From Perkinsus olseni (lineage: Eukaryota; Perkinsozoa; Perkinsida; Perkinsidae): a stretch of 64,000 nucleotides of DNA. The position numbers and the translations under genes were made by a program. How positions within the stretch are numbered: position 1 is the first letter of the stretch; the number at the start of each line of letters is the position of its first letter. The stretch spans positions 186,001-250,000 of the forward strand of contig JABANP010000022.1 in the NCBI GenBank assembly GCA_013115135.1. Reading direction: 5' to 3'. Of this stretch, positions 57,170 to 64,000 are shown piece by piece. Below the pieces are notes generated by a model, which had not been told where the DNA came from, did not search any database, and saw nothing but the letters and a program-made list of their open reading frames with translations.

Positions 57170-58561
57170 ATGCCCCCAAGAAAGAAATTTGTGCGAAAAC
57201 GATGTCCGCGATGCTGTAGAATGGTAGCTCGGAACTTGCCGTGTGCCTTTTGTGCGGCGCGTGGCTTGCTGCCTACCAGCACAGAGCACGAAAAGGATGA
57301 GGAGGAGGGTGACTCAACGCTAGAGTACTGCACAGCGGAGGTCACCGAAGCGGAGGTCGTGGCTGAGTCTCAGCCGGGCCCGGAGAAAATGCCACCCGAA
57401 GAAAGACCTTCCATCGCTACGCCGGTATTTTCACATGGAGATCGGTCACAGACTGACAAGTCTGCTGCCGGGAAGGAATCTGAGGTCGAAGAGCGCATAG
57501 AAGAGGCGAGTAGCAGCCATGAAGGGAATCATGAGGTGTCGTCGTTGGTTAGGGCGTCCTCACTTCACCCTCCCCAGAGACGACCGAAGACAGCGAGTTC
57601 GATAGGATCCAAGCCTCTCGGGAGAGGTACCGAGGGGAGGCCATAAGGTGACACCGGTCGGCCCGCAGTAGAACGGTCAAGTCTCCTCGGACAGGTTACA
57701 GGCGCGTGTGAGAGACTTGACCATACGGCAGGAGCAGTTGGTTAAGCAGGGCAGGGCGAAGGAAGAGGTTCTCCAGAATCGTGATAAGCAGATAACACAC
57801 ATGCAACGGGTGCGCCGCCTAGGCCTCTTCGCTGTTGCCCGATCCGTCCCGACTTCTTCTGATCCGTTCCGAAGTCCCGTCCGCGTTCAGAATATGGAAA
57901 GCCTTCGATGTGAAGTGCTGGCCGCGAGGTCTGACGCGCAAGAAGCTCGGCGTCAAGCTTCCTCAGCTCGTAGACGCCACATAGCGGACACCGAAAGTCT
58001 GATGAAATATTCGGCAAAACTACGGGCGATAATACACGAGCTGCAGGTATTCTAAAGCCCAGAGTGCAGCTCCTCCCTACTGTCCATCTAACAGGCCCAG
58101 TTGAAAGTGAGCAATGCCTCCATCAAGGCCATCCAAGACGCAGCCGAAGATCTCTCGCTCACGGCCAGCAACGCTATAATTCCATCCAATGTAGCCTGCT
58201 GGCGATGTGTCTTCTCCCGAGGTCGATCTCAGGTCGTTGATGACCTCCTGCTGTCGTCACCTGCACCACCAACGCTCACACTAGACGAGTACGGCACAAC
58301 TGAGGACGAGTCCACTCGCCGTGATGAACGACCGAGCGAATTTTCGCACGAGGATGCTTGCGACCGTGCGGGAGGTGGGTCCAAGCGTCGGAATGCATTA
58401 AGAGCAGACACTCGTGATTCGACCGTTTAACCAGTCAAACGTTCAATGCTCAATTTGCAGCTTCATTTCAGGTGCATCAGCATCGTCGACTAAGCGTACT
58501 TTCCACTAATGCAGTTGACGGTAGCGGCTCGCCCGAGAAGCGTGTGAAGCGTGAAGAGTGA
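57170..58561 (+). CDS. Coiled-coil protein with an N-terminal Cys cluster, function unknown
   Basis: From ATG 57170 the protein starts basic with a zinc-binding-like cluster (KRCPRCCRMVARNLPCAFCA), followed by an acidic Glu/Ser-rich region. A donor near 57630 leads to a coiled-coil exon (VRDLTIRQEQLVKQGRAKEE, ending KQITHMQR), a second one (MESLRCEVLAARSDAQEARR, ending LRAIIHELQ before GTATTC at 58047), an exon after CAG 58097 (QLKVSNASIKAIQDAAEDLS), and a last exon after 58470 ending SGSPEKRVKREE at 58561. Splice positions in the middle are approximate. The Lys/Arg-rich tail suggests nuclear targeting. Kinetochore, centrosome or chromatin roles are possible but not shown. The 56924-57169 gap upstream shows nothing. 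Confidence 0.55.
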
Positions 58562-59537
58562 GGCGGGACCCGCCACTTGCTGGGCACCCAAATCCTCAAC
58601 CTGGAGCTTGATCAGGGATTCCAACGACCATGCAGACCTACTGCCACCCGGTCTGGTAAGTAGAGAGCAATCACTACTCGATGAATAGCCGCTCAATATC
58701 GGGTCAAAGGATCGCAGATGAATTCCGAGAAGTGATGTTGGATTAGCTCGAGTTGAAGCAATTCGTTACAGTTAACGTGAAATCTGTTCCCCCTGGAATT
58801 GTTGCGTTATTAGCGTCGTTCTCGGCGCATCAGGGATGGATTATATGCCTCACAACCTTTGGGCAGCCTCTGAGGCCTGGGTGGTCCTCAGCAGCCGCCA
58901 CACGGAGGGGTACCTTCAATATTAGTCAGCACGGTTCTTCCTCGGTTGTGGAGACAAGAAGTTGAAGTTCGAACCATCGTCCGCTACTCCAGCTCCTCGC
59001 TATGTACATCCCGCCAAGCGTTCAGGCGGGAATATGCAGACGAAATGGTGCGGCGGTACTCGAACGGCCTAGTAGTACCGCTTGGCCGTTCCAATATCAC
59101 AGACTAAATCAGACTGATATAATCTGCAAACTATTATGAGCTGCCCTCGAGGTCGTAGAGATACTCGTGAATCATGGTTCGCGATGCTCGATCATCACGA
59201 ACGGTGGGTGCTGATGGAAACCTGAAATTCATCCTTCAACTGATGAAGTCATTCACTGGGTTCAAGCTGAGCTGAGGTTCCGTGGCTGCGCACTTAGACA
59301 ACTACAGTGCATGATGATGATATGGGATATAGACATGGGAGAGCCAAAATCCATGGGCGTTAAAGACTGCCTGACTAGGTCACGCAACGAAAGTTGCTAC
59401 GGCTGCAGTGGACCCAAACAAGCGGTATCCCCAGACACGAACTCGGAAAACACGATAGTAACACGGCTCGGAGTAACACCGTCAATCGAGAACATCATAC
59501 ATCAGTGAGTGAGTACCAATGAGGATGGACACCCTTA
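58562..59537. other. Interval between convergent genes
   Basis: Short frames only; no domain or RNA recognised. Confidence 0.35.
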
Positions 59538-60590
59538 CTAGTCATCCAGCTTGATCCCTTCTTTGAGCTCGTTGGATAAGTGTGCGAAAGCTTCCAAACG
59601 CAGCCGCCAATTCTTTGCGTCTCGGTGGGCACCGTTGTAATGAAGAGTGGAGTATGGGAAGAAGTGGTGATCGATGTTATCCGGAATGAAGGGGAATACT
59701 TTGCCCGTTAGGAGCCACAATACAGTACCCATAGAGATATCATAATCATCCACAAGGTCAGACTCAGGGATGCCCTCCTTCTGTGCAATGTACTTGGCAT
59801 AATTGCGGTACTGCCTATCACACATCTCATGCATGTAGTCTTTGTCAGAGAGCCTTGTCGGGTCGGGAATGACACGGTCGGTACCACCCTCCAACTCCCT
59901 CAGACGATCCTCGTTGAACTCCAACTTCATCTCTCCTGAATAACGGAGGATTGTCCATTGGATAATCGAATGGTGAATCGACCCTACGGTATGTAACGGT
60001 CGAGGCTCGTGGATACTCGTGTTATTTTGAAGCCCTCTTCGGGTACTGGTATGTCGAGCTTGAACCATGTCACCCATTGTATCTACCGACAACACGGATG
60101 ATTAAGAACACATGAAGTAGCAGTAGCAACGAGAACTGACAAAGAGTGCTTTTTCCTCCGGGAGGTCGCGTCTAATAAACTGTATGGCGACATCTTCGCA
60201 TCCCTGGCGGGGCAAGTCGAGATACTTCAGCTTTGATCTTGGGGGACTCGGGAATGGCAAGAAGCTCGGAAACGGGACTAGATTTCTCTGTCCTTGCATT
60301 TTGAGACGATAGAGCATCTCCCGCCCCCATGGTGGTATGCCAGTAATCTCTTTCATAAGATGATGTTGTAGAGTGGGAACTCTGTTCATAGCGTTCGTCT
60401 TCTCCGTTTTACCCTCAGCGTTCCTCCCTCCCTTAGCGTTGGTCATCTCTGTAGCGGTCTTGTTCGGAGCCTCCTGACCCGCTATGGAAAAGTCATAACC
60501 ACCCTTGAAGTTTCTAATGAGCCCAGGCTTCAGAGCAGCATCGAGGAGGAATCCAAATCTGAGAATTATTGCCACGCATGACCCTCCTAA
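59538..60590 (-). CDS. Unknown protein, at least three exons
   Basis: Not recognised. The upstream part (about 60590-60140) reads FGFLLDAALKPGLIRNFKGG, GIPPWGREMLYRLKMQGQ and LPRQGCEDVAIQFIRRDLPE. A short exon near 60060-60000 and a last exon from about 59935 to the stop at 59538 read MKLEFNEDRLRELEGG, IPDPTRLSDKDYMHEMCDR and GTVLWLLTGKVFPFIP, ending ELKEGIKLDD. The last exon has an acceptor TTCAG at about 59936. The true start is unclear: the open frame extends to 60617 but overlaps the end of the next small gene. Charged and aromatic composition suggests a soluble globular protein. Confidence 0.45.
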
Positions 60591-60613
60591 GGGGGAGTGC
60601 TGAGGATGTTCCA

Positions 60614-60961
60614 TCACTCAGAGTTAGCCGTCTCCTGGACAATGAAATTCACAGCTCCTTCAGCATTACAACCCACATCACACTGAAGGGGAGGTGATCG
60701 ACTGCCTTAAGATGGAATATCCTCACAAATTGAGCTGCGCCATCAGAAAGTGTTGCAACATGGTTGGTTGCCTGTTGCTTAGCATTATCGACAGCTTCCT
60801 GCAAGGACGTCACAGCAGTCGAACAGGGAAACCTGTCATCATACAAGGTCGCCCACCTTTGTTTGTACTGGATTCTCCCGAATCTTCTGCGAGGTCAACA
60901 TCCCCCCCACCAGATGGAGGGCCAGTGTCACTTTTGCGGCGTATGACGATAAACTCGGCAT
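60614..60961 (-). CDS. Small unknown protein, about 65 residues
   Basis: Exons 60961-60857, 60798-60727 and 60634-60614 join in phase 0. The sequence starts MPSLSSYAAKVTLALHLVGG, continues NPVQTK into EAVDNAKQQATNHVATLSDG and ends ETANSE. The N-terminus is mildly hydrophobic and may be a membrane anchor or targeting peptide. No family recognised. The three exact in-phase GT-AG joins are the main support. Confidence 0.4.
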
Positions 60962-61514
60962 GATCGATTGTGCAATGAGCTGATAGTAGTGACAACTTCA
61001 AGTTAACTCCTCTAACCAAGTTGCAGCACACAGTTCGCCACTAGACCTTGAGCTAGCGGACTATCCGCGCATGAAAGACTTTCCCGTGGATACGCTCGAC
61101 ACTGGGTGGCCATTCAGTCCAGTGTTTGCTCCAACCTCGTGGCGTTGAATATCCGACTCCACGGTGTTGAATGAAAGACACGTTGTCGATGAGATTTGTA
61201 ACCAAGCAAAGAGTCGAGCCAACCACGAACGAACTTTCTTACGTTACGGAGAACCACGGGATTACTGGACGAAGTTCGAACGCACTAAACTGAGAGAAGT
61301 AATTCCGATGAAACTCAGTCTTCAGCGGAGAGACTTTTCCTCCGTAGCACCATTCTCGGATGTATTGCTGAGCCTGCAGAGGCGTTAGATGTTCTAAGGG
61401 CGCTTCCTTTCCCAGGGAAGGGACGAGTATAGCAGCGCTGTGCCGGAAATTTTTCCGTTGTTCATAAGACTTGCTGTCTCGCTTCTCTCTGCGTTCACTT
61501 GAGTTTTTCCATCT
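60962..61514. other. Divergent intergenic region
   Basis: Between the small minus-strand gene and the plus-strand coiled-coil gene. A 74-codon plus-strand frame (61164-61388) has no recognisable feature. Confidence 0.35.
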
Positions 61515-62740
61515 ATGGAAGCACGATGGCTTCGAGCGCTGGGTGTTCCGAGAGACAAGGTGCGCGGTTAATCATTCACGCAGTTCATTGGTAGCAAATA
61601 CAGGTGACCCCACACCCAGAGTAAACGTTTTCTAGATCCAAAACACAATCCTGAGCTCCGTGAAGAAAATGAAGCACTCAAGTCCACGCCAAGGCTTGTT
61701 TCCCGCGGCCTCTCCACCAACCTTGATGTGTCAGCACTTGTGACAGGATATCATTAGTCCGGGCGAAGGAGTGCTCTAACCTTGGGCTACTATTCGATAT
61801 CTTTCCTGAGTGCTCTGTGAAATTGCAGTGTGAGACCACGGCGTCTTCGGACAAGCCGAATAGGTTTGCCACCAGCACGGCATTAGACCAGCTAATTCTA
61901 TTATTAGAAGCATCGCGTTCAACAGCAGAATTCCGGTAGAACTACTTCCTAACAATCTTCCGTTCTTCGAGCGCGACCAAACCCTATCAGAAATGTTCGC
62001 GCGCACGGGTACGGCCACGGGTCCACCGTTCGCGGTCCATGCCTGTGCGAATGTGATGAGCGTAGTGACCGCCCCGTGAGATAGAGTGATTCGGGAAGCG
62101 CGACGCTGAAGCGCTAGAGCATGTGCTAGCGCGAAGCTTCGCCGATCCACAACGATTAGAACAAGAATCTATCGAGGAGAGGACTGTTCGCTCTGCGTCC
62201 GACGATTCACCAAGCCGATCATCTCAAGAAAAGGAGCACCATACTCCGGAATGTTGATTGGAGATGAGCAAGCGAGACAGGACGTGTCGCAAGCCGTCAT
62301 CCCCAGCACTTGATGGAGAAGATAGCGCCTTCTCCTTGTCACTCCGTCAACCAACGCAGGGTGATTTTCGAGTGCAGTTTTCCTTGCTTCAGTTAGCTAT
62401 CGAGCAAGGTACTGAGGATGTGTGGCGATAAAACTCTCAGCAATACCCACGTTCAGTAACCCTAGCCAATCGTTCAAGACGCGCACATCATCGTTGAGAA
62501 GCTGCAAGAGTATGCAAGTGCGCAAGGTACTCCTCAATACTCGGAGCGACCACTGGATCCCAGCGCTAGCTTGTGCGTTATGGCGCGTGAACTGGTGGCC
62601 TGAAGGCAGACATCGCTGCCCTTCTCTCCGTTGAGCAGCTGAGCTTGAAGCTGGAAAGATACGGAGAGCCTTCTCGGTCGCAACCCCAACCCCGCACAAG
62701 AAGCGTACGGTCCTCGGTGTCAGAGTTTTTATTCAATTAT
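61515..62740 (+). CDS. Probable coiled-coil protein, gene model incomplete
   Basis: An ATG at 61515 opens MEARWLRALGVPRDK before a GTGCGC donor. Further coding-like pieces are NPELREENEALKSTP near 61650, SIEERTVRSASDDSPSRSSQ near 62170, a frame reading FSLSLRQPTQ on through FRVQFSLLQLAIEQ near 62330-62400, IIVEKLQEYASAQ near 62490, and after an acceptor at 62611 DIAALLSVEQLSLKLERYGE with a basic tail RTRSVRSSVSEF. The joins at 62525 and 62611 keep phase. The last frame stays open into the following FMRP-like gene, so the 3' end is unresolved. Long parts of 61700-62150 are unassigned. Confidence 0.35.
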
Positions 62741-62767
62741 TTTTGGTCCTTAAGAGAGATCATCATC

Positions 62768-64000
62768 ATGGCCGAGTGCAGCACCCCGTCAACGCTGTCG
62801 GGCCTAGATCGGGACAGTGTTCACCGTTATTCGCCCTTAGTTGAAATCAGGGACGAAACTGCTCCACAGAAATGGTGATGATACTGAGCCAATCGGTGCG
62901 CCCTTCGTGGATCAACTTTTTCTATCAGGTTCGAAGGTTATCTGGCCGACGTTGATGTGGCTAAGAAGATGGTGGGGTTTTTTCTACTAGGCTTAGTTGA
63001 ATAACATCATTTACTCTTCAGATAACAGTCGCCTTCCAAGATGACGTTTGGGGACCGAAGACTGTACCAATGTCCCAGGTAAGTGGGCCACTCCGTTGTT
63101 TGAATAGATTCCCTCGTTAATTTGCTGAGAATGCACGGCTCAGGCACGCTTGGTCCCCTCTTTAACGAGCAAGGCACTGAGCTCAGCGTACGAGTATATG
63201 CCCAGAGAGGGAGACACTGTTGAAGTAGGAGTTGTGGAAATTACGGTACTGTAACGATTGGCGTCGTGTCAGGTTAGGTCTCCTGCTACTGGACACGCTC
63301 CAGTCAGTTGGTGGAGTGGTGAGATCGTCAGTATTCGAGCTGATGAGTTTTTTTCTATGTTAAAAATTCGGAGTTGCATGAGCCGATTATCGTCGAGCGT
63401 GCGAATCTTCGTCGACCTATGGGCTGCCCTGACGACGGAAGTGATTCTGGTCGGAGCTTGAGTAAGACTGTCCACTGATCGAATCGTCAATGAATGGCTT
63501 TCTCTGTGCCTTTGGGAAGATGAGCGACTGGTCTCAGGTCCTACCAGCCTATCAGACTTGAGCTCAGAGACGGTTAAAGTTCCTAAGGTCCTCGGTGATT
63601 GGATAATGAGTGATGACGGTCAAGGCTGCCTCAATCAAGTGGCGATCAAATCAGGTCTCTTGAAGGTAGTAGCACTCAGCCTTGCTGTTCCGCTCTCTGC
63701 TATCACCGGCGTATGAGCTCATTGCGGTGCATCGGGCTCACGTCAGCCGGTCTTGCGATTCCAGAGAACTTGATGCCCCTCAGATAACGCCGCGGGCCGA
63801 TCAAAAGACTGGCCCATCGGTAACACTCATCGGTAGTCAACGAGACATCCACCGGGCCAAGCTCCTGCTCGACGTTCATGTTAAGCATCAAAAGGAGATC
63901 CAGGGCTTCCACGAGAAGCGACAGGCTATGCTCGACGTAGGAGAAGGGGGTACTCTAGGCACTATCGTCACGGCGTGAGAAATTGGAGAGCCAGGAGTCG
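62768..64000 (+). CDS. FMRP/FXR-like RNA-binding protein (tandem tudor/Agenet plus KH), runs off the right edge
   Basis: Exons 62768-62874, 62929-62971, 63022-63078 and 63144-63245 join in phase, then an exon after CAG 63273, a join at about 63463/63541, and an exon from 63786 on. Motifs follow human FMRP in order: PLVEIRD...WFEGYLADV (tudor 1), ITVAFQDDVWGPKTVP (compare ITVAFENNW-R-IPF), GDTVEVGVV, then PVSWWSGEIVSIRADEF (compare CCWWLAKV-I-GEF, tudor 2), EPIIVERANLRRP (compare NEIVTIERLR), TVKVPKVLGDW, and SVTLIGSQRDIHRAKLLLD (the N-terminal KH). FMRP family proteins bind RNA and methylated proteins and regulate translation. Inside tudor 2 the frame breaks at a run of seven T's (63348-63354). 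Later KH domains would lie beyond the window. Confidence 0.75.

Overview
This window reads as nuclear DNA of a unicellular eukaryote. Genes are compact and intron-rich. The introns I could place are mostly canonical GT-AG and 33-75 nt long. Genes lie on both strands with short gaps, there is a pol III tRNA gene, and the core genes are eukaryotic (Sec61 alpha, C1D/Rrp47, RRM/RS proteins, an exportin, a mitochondrial-type uL11, an FMRP-like protein). A perkinsid-type alveolate is my best guess from gene style, minisatellites and the BEL/Pao-type element, but no single sequence proves it. Gene models were built by hand: open frames were joined across GT-AG introns when phase and family similarity agreed.

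Layout. 1-7.3 kb: the 5' part of Sec61 alpha (minus), tRNA-Ile(UAU), C1D/Rrp47, a poorly resolved zinc-ribbon/RING-like locus, then two RNA-binding proteins (RRM, and RRM plus RS tail). 7.5-13.4 kb: a tandem pair of multi-pass membrane lipases of the diacylglycerol-lipase type, with blocks that look homogenised by gene conversion. 13.4-18 kb: sparse, two weak genes. 18.2-24 kb: a large minus-strand exportin of about 5.8 kb. 24.3-25.2 kb: an unknown minus-strand gene. 25.2-27.8 kb: no gene seen, one terminator-like hairpin. 27.8-37.3 kb: a structurally complete 9.5-kb LTR retrotransposon of BEL/Pao type with 570/569-bp LTRs and a 4-bp target duplication. 37.7-38.1 kb and 39.1-40.5 kb: two minisatellites (42-bp and 32-bp units).

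41.5-52 kb: a predicted secreted protein (plus), a membrane-anchored leucine-rich-repeat protein (minus), and two paralogous ACC-synthase-like PLP aminotransferases (minus) with very different intron counts (10 versus 4). 52.5-64 kb: an unknown small gene, another unknown gene, organellar ribosomal protein uL11, an enolase-superfamily protein resembling o-succinylbenzoate synthase, a coiled-coil protein with a Cys cluster, two unknown minus-strand genes, a coiled-coil gene and finally an FMRP/FXR-like gene that runs off the right edge.

The most interesting points are: the gag start codon lies about 240 bp inside the 5' LTR of the retroelement; a FMRP-like tudor/KH protein occurs in a protist and carries a frame break at a T run; the lipase pair has a mosaic of near-identical and diverged blocks; and the aminotransferase pair differs by six introns. 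I see no operon-like system or dedicated defence/secretion cassette. The genes appear to be independent housekeeping and lineage-specific loci.
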